Below, piece by piece: positions 55,101-64,000 of a stretch of DNA of 64,000 bases; the stretch's first letter is position 1; every line of letters begins with the position of its first letter. Source of the stretch: Micractinium sp. NFX-FRZ (taxonomy: Eukaryota > Chlorophyta > Trebouxiophyceae > Chlorellales > Chlorellaceae); the NCBI GenBank assembly GCA_029339195.1, contig JAPTJF010000073.1:62001-126000 (forward strand). The letters are read 5' to 3'. A program made the position numbers and the translations under genes. The notes beneath the pieces are model-generated. The model saw only the letters and a list, made by a program, of their open reading frames with translations. It did no database searches and was not told where the DNA came from.

Positions 55101-58100
55101 CACGTGCCGCGGTCTGCCGCCGACAGGCTCAGGCTGTTGCGCCCCTGAACCACCATTGTGCCTGCAAAGGGCAGGGGCATGACGTAAGGTGTTGGCATCA
55201 CATGAACCAGCCCTGCTCAGTATTGGGCTGCACTGGCGGGGCACAGGCCGGCCGCCAGCTGCGGAGCATACCAGCCCCTGCACGGGACGCTACTGAGCCA
55301 GCCCATTCATCTCCGTGCACATCCTGCAACCAGCCAGCTCAGCTGCCAGCTCAGCTGCCAGCTCAGCTCACCAATGTTTGCCACATCATCCCTCTGGTTG
55401 ATCCCCATCTTGGCGTTGTGGGCGCGCCCGTAGGGCCTGCACACGAAGCAGAGACGGGGCACAAGTCAGAGGGCGGGCAGGCAGGCAGGGAGGTGGGCTG
55501 CCACAGTGCGCAGGCAGCGCGTGCTCAGTAAGCCTCAGCTTGCGCGACTACTTGCCCTCCCCGTGCACAACAAGCATCCCTGCCTCGACACCACAACACA
55601 CCCACCCACCTGTGTGGCATGTTGTTCACCCTCAAGTCGACGTGCTTGGGCCAGTGGTACCGCAGCGCCACCTCGTCGCCAACCAGCAGGCACCCCGCCT
55701 GGAGCACGGAGTACGTCCAGAGCGCGGCAAGTCAGTAGAGAGCACGGGACAGAAGCAAAATGCCAACGGTGCACCGCACTCCCAGCCACTTTGTGCAGGC
55801 GGCCCACAAGCGCGCCTCACCTGCACCCTGTGGTTCTCAGGGTCCCGCTGCACCGCATCCAGCTGCTGCCGGTTGAGGTAGAACACGCGGTCGGCGCACT
55901 GCACCTCCTGCTGCCCTTGCGACGTCACCACGGGCGGCCGCCCGGGCTGCAGGCATTGGCGGTGAGGGTAATCAGCGGTCAGGCACTTGAACGGACACAC
56001 TTGCAGGCAGCGGGAGCGATGCACCAGGGGGGGAATGCCGCTGGCGTGCTGTCACATGCCCGGTGGCAGCCTGATAGCACCCGCCTGCCCTGCTGCGTTG
56101 CCGGCTGCTGCCTATTACGCTCGCCACGCCCGCTAACACAATATTCATGCAATCTGAACGGAAAGATAGCACGCCCACCTGCGGCTTGAGCTGCGCAGGC
56201 GGCAGTATCTGCTCAGTCACCTCCCAGAACGGGTCTGCCAGCCGAGCTCTGCAGGGCAGCCAGCAGCCGGAGGGACCAGAGAGGCACAGTGGCACAAATT
56301 CAAGCGGACCAGAATGGGAGAATGCCTGCTCTACGAGCTGCCAGGGCGGTGGCAAGCAAGGCATGTAGGCGGCCAGAGAGCATGGGAGCGGCGGCCGGTG
56401 TGGCACGGCATGCGTTGGCGTGCCAAATTGCCAAATGCCCTTATGGGCTGATTGTGGTGAAGAGGGAGAGCGCCCTAGGCAGGCGGTGAAGAGAGAGCGC
56501 GCACTGGGCAGCGGCCGGCAGGGAGGGTCACCTGCAGAGCTCGCATCGGAAGCCTGTGAGCGCCTTGCTGTCACGAGGCTCCGACCCGAGGCCCACGCAG
56601 TCGGCGTGCTGGGAGATGCCGCACCCGCGGCCCTGCAGCGCAGCGGAGGCGAGGGGCGGGGTGCTGGGCAGGCGGAGGGCGGGGTGTCGGGCCACGTACC
56701 GGCATAGTATGTGGCAGCAGCGTGGGACAATGCCCTTCTCACGTGCGCACATGCACGTATGCAGTGGTGCATCGACCAACACGTGCACGCATGCACATAA
56801 GCCGTGCATCGACGAGTACGTGCACACATGTGAATATGCAGCCCACATGCAAAGTGTCATACAAATGCAGAGGTAACCCAACCCACACACCTGGCACTGC
56901 ACCATCTGCCCTCGCTCCGCCACCACCCCACAGAGGCAGCGCACGTTCAGGCGCCTGGCTGGCACCCCATACGGCTGCTGGTGTGGCTGCAACTGCTGCT
57001 GCACAGCGTACTGCGCCGCACGCTGCAGTGCCGACTGCTGCTGCTGCTGCTGCTGCTGCGCCGCTGGCGGCGGCTGCGCGTACTGCTGAGGGAAGCCAGC
57101 GCCGGCTGCCGCTGCTGCGGGAGGTGCGCCAGGGTAGGGGGGGTAGCGTGGGCCCGCTGCTGCCATGCCTGCCACGTGGGCGCCCGCTGCTGCGCTGCTG
57201 GCGTAGGCCGCTGCGCTGCCGCCGACACCTGGGTGTCCGGGCAGCTGCAGGGTGCTGTGGGCCGACTGGTCGGAGGCTGCATTGACGGGCAGCCCCATCA
57301 TCTGGCAGTACACATCGTTCACAGTCTTGGCTGCAGGCAGGCAGCGGGGCAGGACAGAACAGCAAAGGGTTGGTTTGGGGGGCATGAGGGCTGGCGAGGG
57401 CGCATGATGGCTGAAGTGCAGCTGCAAAGGTTGAGCGGAACCGCGCGTGCAAGCACACGCAGGCAGACCACAGCCTGCAGAAGAGGCGCCAGCCATGCAG
57501 GCTGCCACATGCTTTAACCGACTGCCCGGTGTCAGCTGCAGAACCCAACGCACTAAGGCGAATGCCCAGCGGCCGGCACCAACCAATGCAACGCCCGTAG
57601 CTGCCCGCCCAACCCAACCTGCTTGCTCGATGCGCCACTGCTCGCGTGGCGCGCGCGGTGGCCCGCTCCGCCCCAGCGCTGCTGCAGCCTGGCTGGCGGG
57701 GTCCAGCTGTCCAAAGTAGGCCAGCACCCGGCTCTGCAGCTCCGCCTTCCGACCTGCAGGTGGGCATGGAGCAGCGGGGAGGGGCAGCCGAGAAGTGTGG
57801 GCCACAACGGCTGCTGTGCAACACACACACTGGTGGTGCAAGGTGCCAGATACAACAAAAGGGCTGGTGTTCATGGAGCAGCAGCATGGATTGCAGATTG
57901 TAGCGTCCAAGCTGTGCTGCTCGAGACCCACGAGGCAGTGGGCTGGACCAGGATGGGACGCACGCCAGAGCAACGGCACGCCCCTTGCCGTCGCAACCTT
58001 GCGCCCCGGCCTCGCCTGCGCCCACGACAATCCCACCCACCTGTCTTCTTCAAGCCCAGGCGCTCCGCCACCTTCTGCAGCTCCAGAATGCGGAAGCTGA

Positions 58101-58167
58101 GCACTTGGTGACGCAGCGTGGCTGCCGCCATAGCTGGAGTGCCTCCCGCTGTCTGCACTGCCGCCAT
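52191..58167 (-). CDS. SIZ/PIAS-like protein with degenerate SP-RING
   Basis: Fourteen minus-strand exons close in frame to 909 residues: 58167-58041, 57753-57619, 57330-56891, 56632-56532, 56248-56179, 55946-55821, 55698-55610, 55436-55372, 55161-55058, 54851-54761, 54603-54536, 54037-53903, 53663-53214, 52919-52191. Domain order is that of plant SIZ1: SAP (about 14-60), PHD (about 218-268; RCLCG, QHADCVGL, FRCELCR), PINIT (about 300-430; KMGINQRDDVANI), SP-RING region (about 455-520; DPMSGQRMH, AFDLDSFLSMAQRNRKWQ), and a SUMO-interaction motif AEVIDLLSSDDEDV near 674. The SP-RING zinc ligands are mostly replaced (CPIC-type motif reads DPTT, and the C-x-H motif is gone), so SUMO ligase activity is doubtful. 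The tail is a glutamine-rich disordered region. It should act in the nucleus. Confidence 0.92.
54931..55005 (-). repeat. Ghost of SIZ-like exon 10 start and intron flank
   Basis: GGCCATCCCCTGCTTGACCT copies GGCCATCAGCTGCTTTACCT at 54833 (offset 98 bp). Similarity continues into the intron (GGCAGGCAGGCAC), so the duplicated unit spans the junction. Confidence 0.92.
55331..55371 (-). repeat. 12-bp tandem repeat beside SIZ-like exon 8 donor
   Basis: CAGCTCAGCTGC units repeated three times up to the exon 8 donor. Confidence 0.85.
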
Positions 58168-58670
58168 GGGCGACAGTGCCGCCACCGCTGCCAGCCGGCT
58201 CGGGCGCCCGCCTCAGCCCCTAAGAGCCTCGGCCTAACTGATTGCAGTGTCAGCACGCTCCTGCCGAAGGCCTGCGAGCCACAGGGACCGGGAAAAGCTC
58301 TGAAAACGGGCGGTCTGCCTGCTGGGCTGGACGGTACACCCTACAGGTTGGCCAGAGGGGCACATACACCGACAATTATCACCTCTTCGGGCGTGCTGCG
58401 CCCTCGGGCTTGTGTCTGACAACAAGCTTGGCAGTGGTCGCCGCTCCGGGCCGCCCAAACTGCTGGATGGTCTGGCACGCCGCAGAAATCTGTAAATGGG
58501 TTCTCCAGCTGCATTGCTCGACAGCGGTTCCAAGTCGTCTCTGCGACAGCATGCCCAGCAGCGCGCAAAGTTGCACTCACAGGCCCTCCCTTGTATTGCA
58601 GCGTGGTGATTACATCAGGGGTGTGCCGGATCCTCCCCAGGCGAACATCCCTAGGGGAGACCTCTCCTCT
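58168..58670. promoter_or_regulatory. Divergent promoter region SIZ-like / DPM3
   Basis: About 500 bp between divergent starts; no gene seen. A + strand open frame running into the DPM3 exon lacks protein-like features. Confidence 0.5.
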
Positions 58671-59420
58671 ATGCTCCGAATCACCCGCCTGGCCTGCTTC
58701 GCGGCTGTGATCGTCGCTGCCTGGGTGGCGCTGCTGCAGCGCACCACCGAGGAGCCCGCCAGGACCGTCGTGCTGCTGGTGGGTGGGCACCAGTCAGCGG
58801 CTGGCACCGCAGCGGGCACCGCTGCCGGAACCGCCTTCTGCGCGTGTGGCCAGCCCGCTGTCGGCCCGCCTCGCCTGCCCCCTGCAAGGACCCTACCTTC
58901 TGCCAACCTTCCCCGTCCCACCCTTGCATGTGCAGGCTCCGCTGGCTGCTGCGGTCCTCTTTGCTGCATACCTGGCCGCCGCACTGGTGTTTGGAGTGGT
59001 CACATTCCGCACCGTGCCCGAAGAAGCAGAGCTGCTGCAGCAGGTGTGCGTGGCAGGGGGGCAAGCGTTCCAGCAGGGGTACAATCAGGGCAGCAACGGC
59101 GTGCGTCTGCGTGCCTCACGCTGTGTGTGGCTGGGGATGGCTGGCACGCACATCACGTGGGGTTGGTTGTGATTGGAGGCTGTAATTTACTGTTGAAATT
59201 TTGGCACTACCTGTACCAAAGAGGCGGGGCCCCGTGTTGACGAGATTCTCTCCGGCTGCCGGGCGGGGGCATGGCAGCTCGACAGATGGGCAGGCATAAT
59301 CAGCTCCGCACTTGAGCGCCCCGCTCAGTGAACTTCCCGCCGGCCCGCGCGTGCCTCGTGTTGCTGCAGGACATTGCGCGAGCCAAGGCTGACCTGGCAA
59401 AGCGCGGAATCAAGTACTGA
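58671..59420 (+). CDS. DPM3: Dolichol-phosphate mannosyltransferase subunit 3
   Basis: Three exons (58671-58778, 58936-59043, 59370-59420) close in frame to 88 residues, the usual DPM3 length. Two membrane helices are clear: LACFAAVIVAAWVALL near the N-terminus and AAAVLFAAYLAAALVFGVV. The C-terminus TVPEEAELLQQDIARAKADL plus AKRGIKY matches the family pattern in which a P-x-EA-x-LL-x-DI-x-AK segment binds the catalytic subunit DPM1. DPM3 tethers DPM1 to the ER membrane for dolichol-phosphate-mannose synthesis, used in N-glycans, GPI anchors and O-mannosylation. The only in-frame ATG with a suitable donor was used. The next gene starts only 142 bp downstream. Confidence 0.92.
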
Positions 59421-59562
59421 GCGCCTTCCCCTCTAATCCTCCCAAAGCGCTACCACTGAGCTCACCAGTACCGGTCTCAGCGTAGCATTTTAAGCCTTTA
59501 CAGCAGCAGCACGCAGCCGTCAGTGGGCGTGCAGCAAGTTCGGTTGCGGGCACACAGCAGCC

Positions 59563-60727
59563 ATGGCGTCGTCCGACAACTTTGCTGATGGCGGGGTGCA
59601 CAACCTGACCATGGGATCAACCGAGCTGAACACCATCCTGTCAGGGGCGGCACGCAGGAACCAGGTAAGCGGGCAGGGGGGCAGCGGAAGGGTGAGTGGA
59701 CAGGAGGCGGGCGTGGTTTGTGGCGCTGCCATGGTGGGTGTACTGCGGGGGGCAGCACGTGAGCTGCGCCTGAGTCCGGCTTGCTCTGCCCGTTGCTGCT
59801 GCACTGCCCTGCCTCTTGGGCCGCTGACCACTACTACCCTCCATTGCCCCTTCTCGCCTGCCCTCCTGTCCCGACCCCCACCTTGCAGCTGGCGCTGGTG
59901 GTTTTCTCGGCCTCCTGATGCATCACCTGCCGCTTGCCAACCTGCCGGCAGGCTGCCGCCTGCTCTCTCACTCACCCCCTGCCTTCCTCCCCCGCCTGGC
60001 CCCCCCTGCAGCTGGTGCTGGTTGACTTCTCCGCGTCATGGTGCGGCCCGTGCAGGATGATGCTGCCCGTGCTGCACCAGCTGGCAACGGAGCATCGCGG
60101 CCGGCTGGCGGTGATCAAGGTGAGAAATCAGCGCGGTGGTGGGATGCAGGTCGCTTGCTCAGCAGGCAGCGTGTGCGTACATGTTGTGCAGAGACGTCAG
60201 GCGCAGAGGATCACGGTGGGCGGGCATTGCCTCGCCATTTGGCCCCAGCAGCTTGCGGCACAGTAGCCTCCGCTGCGCACTGCCCGCTGTCCGCGTAACA
60301 GCTGCCTGTCCGCCCCTGTCCCCTCAAGTACTCTCATCTCCCTGGCACACCACCCCAGCGCCCTGCCACCACACACCCACTCAACAGGTGGACTGTGAGC
60401 AGACTGCTGCCAACCAGGCTCTGGCCCAGTCCAGCGGCATCCGAGGGTTCCCCACCTTCCACCTGTACCGGTGCGCCGCCTCCTGCGCTGGGCGCGCTGT
60501 GGGCGGGCCGAGAGGGAGGCAGGGCAGCACATTGCGGGCAGGGTGACTGGGCAGAACGTCGCGGGCAGGGCGGGTGGGCAGAATGGTGCCAGCTGTTGAG
60601 GTTAGCTGCCTGCACCTAGCACCCTCTCCATGTCCACGGCATGGCTGACTGCGCCTGCACACATCGTGGCTGTGCCCCGGCCACTCCCCCGCTCACCCCT
60701 CATGCCTCGTCACCCTCCCCACTCGCC

Positions 60728-60768
<41 letters not shown>

Positions 60769-62140
60769 ACACCGCCGCAGGAGCCAGCGCAAGGTGGCGG
60801 AGAAGGTGGGGGCAGACCAGGCGGGGCTGCGCCGCGCCATTCAGGAGCAGCTGGCCCAGCTGGGCCCGGCGGCCGGCGGCGGTGCAAGCGGCAGCGGGCC
60901 TGGGCCCATGGCCATGTCCCTCGCCACGGCGCTGGGGCATGTGAAGCAGGGCTGCACGTTTGCAGAGTTTGTGGCGGCCGCCAAGACGCTGGTCCTCTTT
61001 GTTGGGTGCGCTGTGCTGCCGCTGCTGCTGCTGCTGCTGCTGCTGTGTGGGACAGTTACGGCCCTCCCCTCCCTGCCCCTGCCTTCGCCGCATTCCTGCC
61101 CCTCCGCCACAGCAGCAGCACAAAGTGTGCTGCACCACCTGTGGGACAAGGGGTACCAATGACCTTGCCCCAGGCCCAGCCCCTCACGCTGCCCTCCCCC
61201 AGCCCCACCGCCCTCTCCCCCCTTCTTCATGAGCAGCAACGTGCTGGACCACCCAGGGGAGGAGAAGTACCGGCGTGTGAAGCTCAGCAACCCCGCCTTC
61301 CAGTCCAAGCTGGGCTGCCGGGCGGGCGGCAAGGAGTGCATGGCGGCGCTGGGGTTCAGGTGGGCCCGGAAGGGGCAGGGCACGCATGTAGGAATCGGAT
61401 ACGAATGGAGCCCCAGCAGGGCAAGGTTGGCATGCAAACTGCAAGCGCCCCCCCAGTGGGGCCAAGGCCTGGGATGCAAACTGCATATGCCGCATGGCTG
61501 AGCGGTGGGAGGGCGTTATGGCGGCCAAGGGTGCTTTCCTGCCCCTGCCGCCCGTCAACGTTCTACCATGCCCTTTCCATACCTGCCCCTCCGGCCTCTG
61601 CTCCACTCACCCTCCCGCAGGGAGATGATGGAGGCTGGGGAGCCGGTCCTGCTGCTCTCCGAAGTCCCAGAGGAGCTCCCCCGCGTGCGCGCCTTCCTGC
61701 AGCAGGCGCTGCAGCAGGCAGAGGCGGCTGCTGCCGCCGCCGCCGCTGCCGAGCGCCGCGCTGCCACCGCGTCGCCGCCTGCGGCAGCGGCACCGCCTGC
61801 GGCAGCCGCTCCCACGGCTGCGCCCACAGCTGCGCCTGCAAGCGCTGGCGGCAACGGAGCGCCAGCTGGCGGGGCGGGCAGCGTGGATGCATCGGCTCTG
61901 GCAGCAGCGCTGGCAGCGGCTCTGACCAGCGGCGCTAGCGGGGCGGGCCCCTCGCCAGGCGGTGCGGCCAGCAGCAGCGGGGCTGTGAGGCCAGCCAGGG
62001 CGGGCCCGCGCGTGATTCAGGTGTCTCCCAAGGGCCTGGCTCGGATGTTGGCCAAGGCACTGGCACAGGTGGGCATCGGCGCGGCGCCAGCTGAGGAGCA
62101 GCAGCAGCAGGCGGAGCAGGCACCACCCCCCGACCAGTAG
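59563..62140 (+). CDS. Thioredoxin-PUB domain fusion protein
   Basis: Six exons (59563-59664, 60012-60119, 60388-60470, 60781-61005, 61237-61359, 61621-62140) close in frame to 386 residues. Residues about 12-105 are a thioredoxin fold with the redox motif WCGPC at 44-48 and [12 protein letters not shown] carrying the cis-proline. Residues about 150-240 resemble a PUB/PUG domain ([42 protein letters not shown]), which binds the C-terminal tail of p97/CDC48. The rest is alanine-rich and disordered, with a final amphipathic helix ([14 protein letters not shown]). No targeting signal is seen. The fusion would place a disulfide-active domain at CDC48 (inference). A ghost of the active-site exon lies in intron 1. 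Confidence 0.85.
59883..59938 (+). repeat. Ghost of thioredoxin active-site exon
   Basis: TTGCAGCTGGCGCTGGTGGT copies the exon 2 edge (60006), offset 123 bp. It would read [17 protein letters not shown] where the true exon has WCGPC. The acceptor AG is intact. Confidence 0.92.
60729..60768 (+). repeat. C40 homopolymer as polypyrimidine tract
   Basis: About 40 consecutive C directly precede the exon 4 acceptor CACACCGCCGCAG of the thioredoxin-PUB gene. Confidence 0.9.
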
Positions 62141-62669
62141 GCTGCCCACGCCAGTGACGTTGCCGGCGCCCTGCGGTCACTTGTAATCCGCCTGTTTGGT
62201 TCTGGCGAAACATGGTTGTTGTGTCCATTCGTTTCGAATGTAACCAAGGTTTGCAGCACCGCTTGTGTCCTGGGCTCACGACTACTGCCTGCCCTCACTA
62301 GACAGTGTCTACTGCACAACCGTTACGCGTCGGTCTGACGGTGTGCCCTCTGCCAGCTATGAGCACAAGAACCGTACTCAAAGACTGCAATGAACCAACA
62401 AAGCAGTCGGGTAGGGGTCTCAGCGCGGTGAGCAGGTGGGGTAATGGAAAGGCCGGCCGGCACAGTCAGCAGAGCATGCCAGCCGGCGGCGGGAAGGGGT
62501 AGTCCTCCAGCTCCTGCCCCGCCCCCGCCCCCAACCACCCTTCCTACCACATATTCGCGTGATCACCCACTGTCGAAGGCCTGCGGTTCAGCTGCCCCTC
62601 ACAAGTCGCTCACCTTCAACCCCGCCTCACTCCCCAACCAGCCAACCTCTCCACCCGCCAGAACCGCCC
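62141..62669. other. Intergenic between thioredoxin-PUB and PyrP2-like genes
   Basis: Contains TGTAA at 62182-62186 and the promoter of the next + strand gene. No gene seen. Confidence 0.55.
62182..62186 (+). terminator. Putative TGTAA poly(A) signal, thioredoxin-PUB gene
   Basis: TGTAA lies 42 nt after the stop. Confidence 0.5.
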
Positions 62670-64000
62670 ATGGCTGCGAGTAGCGTAGCCTGGGGCCTGC
62701 GAGGCGCAGGCCTGGGCGCTACGCCGCGGAGGCCCCAGGCCGGTCGCTCCGAGCCGCTGGCTGCGCGGCCGAAGCCGCCTCTTTCCCAGCGGCTTCGCTC
62801 GTTGTCGAGTCCCGCGCCAGCAGCGCTGCCCGCCAGCGTGCCGCGTCAGCTGCCGCCGTGGGAGCGCGGCGACAGCGGGCCGCCGACGGAGACCGACCCG
62901 CAAGGCCCCGGCTACGGCCGCAGCACCAGCACCAGCGCCCCCTCCTCCCCGGCCTCCTCCTCTAGCAGTTCCACCTCCCTGGGCGGGCTAAGGCCCCTAC
63001 CGCGCAACGTAGAGGGCGTGGCAGACGACATCAACCTGGCCAACCCGCTGCAGCGCATGGAGCGGCTGGGCACCGCCTGGTTTGGCACCATCTTTGAGCT
63101 GGATGGGGTGTGCATAGAGTACGAGTGCGGCGATGGCGGGCGGTCCTGGCAGGCACTGGCGGCGGAGGAGGGCAAGACGCCGCCGCCGCTGTGGGCGCTG
63201 AAGAAGGCGCGCGGCATGAAGAACGAGCAGGTGGGTGGGTGGGTGCAAGGGTGGGTGGGCCGGGCCGGCAGGGAGGGAGGGTGGGTTAGCTGGGGCTCAA
63301 CTTGGGCACTCGGGTGTGTGAAGAGGGGAGAAAACCATTGACAGCAGGAGCCGTTTGACATTGTGGGTGCTGAGGAAGGACCTCTCGCGCTGTCATCCCA
63401 CCGACCGTGCACCCACCCCCACGCCACCGTCCCGCCCCCAGGTCGTCACCGAGGTGTTCAACTGGACGCGCAACCCGGTGGAGGCGCGGCGGCTGGCGGG
63501 ACGGCGGGAGGAGATACTGATGGAGCTGCTGGGGGGGCGCAAGCCCATGGTGCCCCCCGGGGTGGAGCAGCTGATGGACATACTGCAGGTGAGGTTGCCA
63601 CCTGGGGTGGCAAATAAAGGGTGGGGGCAGGTGGTGCAGGAATGGAAGGGGAAAGCAAGCCCATGGTGCCCCCGGGGTGGAGCAGCTGATGGACATACTG
63701 CAGGTGACGTTGCCTGGGTGCCGCACGCAGCGCCTGGGGTGGAAACAGAGGGCAGTGCAAGGGCAGGCGGGCACAGGACGCAGGTGAGAGCAAGCTCATG
63801 GTGCTCTTCTGGGGTGGAGCAGCTCGGTGGACATACTGCAGGTGCAGTTGCCTGCTGTTGGCCATCGCCTGGGGTGGCAACAAGGGGCTCCTCTGGTGCC
63901 CTCCACGCTTGGGCGCCGCGTGCTGGCCCCTCCTCTCCCCACAACGCTGCCTCACCACTTCCAATCTCACTGCACCGCCCACGCCCACCCCGCAGCGCAA
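62670..64000 (+). CDS. PyrP2-like HAD phosphatase, 5' part
   Basis: Two exons are seen (62670-63230, 63442-63588), giving 236 residues; a CCCGCAG acceptor at 63989-63995 probably opens exon 3 at the window edge. Residues 1 to about 110 are rich in Ser, Arg, Ala and Pro like a plastid transit peptide. WFGTIFELDGVCIEYE near 139-154 is the first HAD motif region, followed by ALAAEEGKTPPPLWALKKA, GMKNEQVVTEVFNWTRNP and REEILMELLGG. This series matches plant PyrP2 as I remember it, a plastid phosphatase that dephosphorylates the pyrimidine intermediate of riboflavin synthesis. The usual catalytic Asp of motif I is Glu143 here. Intron 2 holds two tandem copies of the exon 2 end. Confidence 0.8.
63657..63845 (+). 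repeat. Two tandem copies of PyrP2-like exon 2 end
   Basis: 63657-63707 copies 63541-63591 almost perfectly (one C lost, so frame-shifted). 63792-63845 is a more diverged third copy. Steps are 116 and 135 bp. Similarity continues into intron sequence (CCTGGGGTGG), so whole units of about 120 bp were duplicated. Confidence 0.96.

Noticed and set aside
1..64000. Transposons, integrated virus, tRNA or rRNA genes
   Set aside because: No reverse transcriptase, transposase, long terminal repeats, tRNA A/B-box pairs or rRNA-like segments were recognised by eye; a dedicated tRNA or repeat search could still find short ones.

Overview
The window is nuclear DNA from a green alga, most likely a Chlorella-like trebouxiophyte. 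The evidence is high GC content, about 16 densely packed genes with many short exons (roughly 95 introns modelled by hand), alanine/glycine/glutamine-rich linkers, TGTAA motifs soon after several stop codons (the chlorophyte poly(A) signal), and plant-type gene families: a SIZ-type SUMO ligase, NNF1, PyrP2-like, a CUE-DUF1771-Smr protein and a bromodomain-NET protein. No rRNA, tRNA, CRISPR array, transposon or organelle gene was seen.

Layout. 1-10.5 kb: a CUE/DUF1771/Smr protein (+), a large coiled-coil plus ankyrin protein (+), the kinetochore protein NNF1 (-), and a second ankyrin protein (-) that shares an unnamed C-terminal domain with the first. 11.4-13.9 kb: an unrecognised protein ending in a SUMO-interaction motif (-). 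14.2-26.5 kb: proteasome ATPase RPT2 (+), then a 17-exon RecQ helicase (+). 27.4-37.3 kb: a small unknown protein, a TylF-family methyltransferase with a membrane anchor, and a short-chain dehydrogenase (all -). 37.8-51.6 kb: an SQS1-like R3H/G-patch protein, a bromodomain-NET protein and a Tim44-like protein (all +). 52.2-58.2 kb: a SIZ/PIAS-like protein whose SP-RING has lost most zinc ligands (-). 58.7-64 kb: DPM3, a thioredoxin-PUB fusion, and the 5' part of a PyrP2-like phosphatase (all +).

The neighbours do not form one pathway. They are ordinary housekeeping genes for protein turnover, DNA repair, chromatin, SUMO, glycosylation and riboflavin. What stands out is shared by nearly all of them: introns repeatedly hold degenerate copies of the adjoining exon edge, often with its splice site, displaced by about 70-140 bp and most often near 100 bp. 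I counted more than 30 such copies in nine genes. This looks like a recurrent process of tandem duplication of about 100 bp across exon-intron junctions, leaving ghost exons and tandem decoy splice sites. The youngest case (63.5-63.8 kb) still shows a complete three-unit array. The second notable item is the C-terminal domain of about 100 residues shared by the two ankyrin proteins.

All exon models come from reading frames and splice consensus in the sequence alone. Where all phases close I say so. Family names rest on motifs recognised from memory, not on searches.
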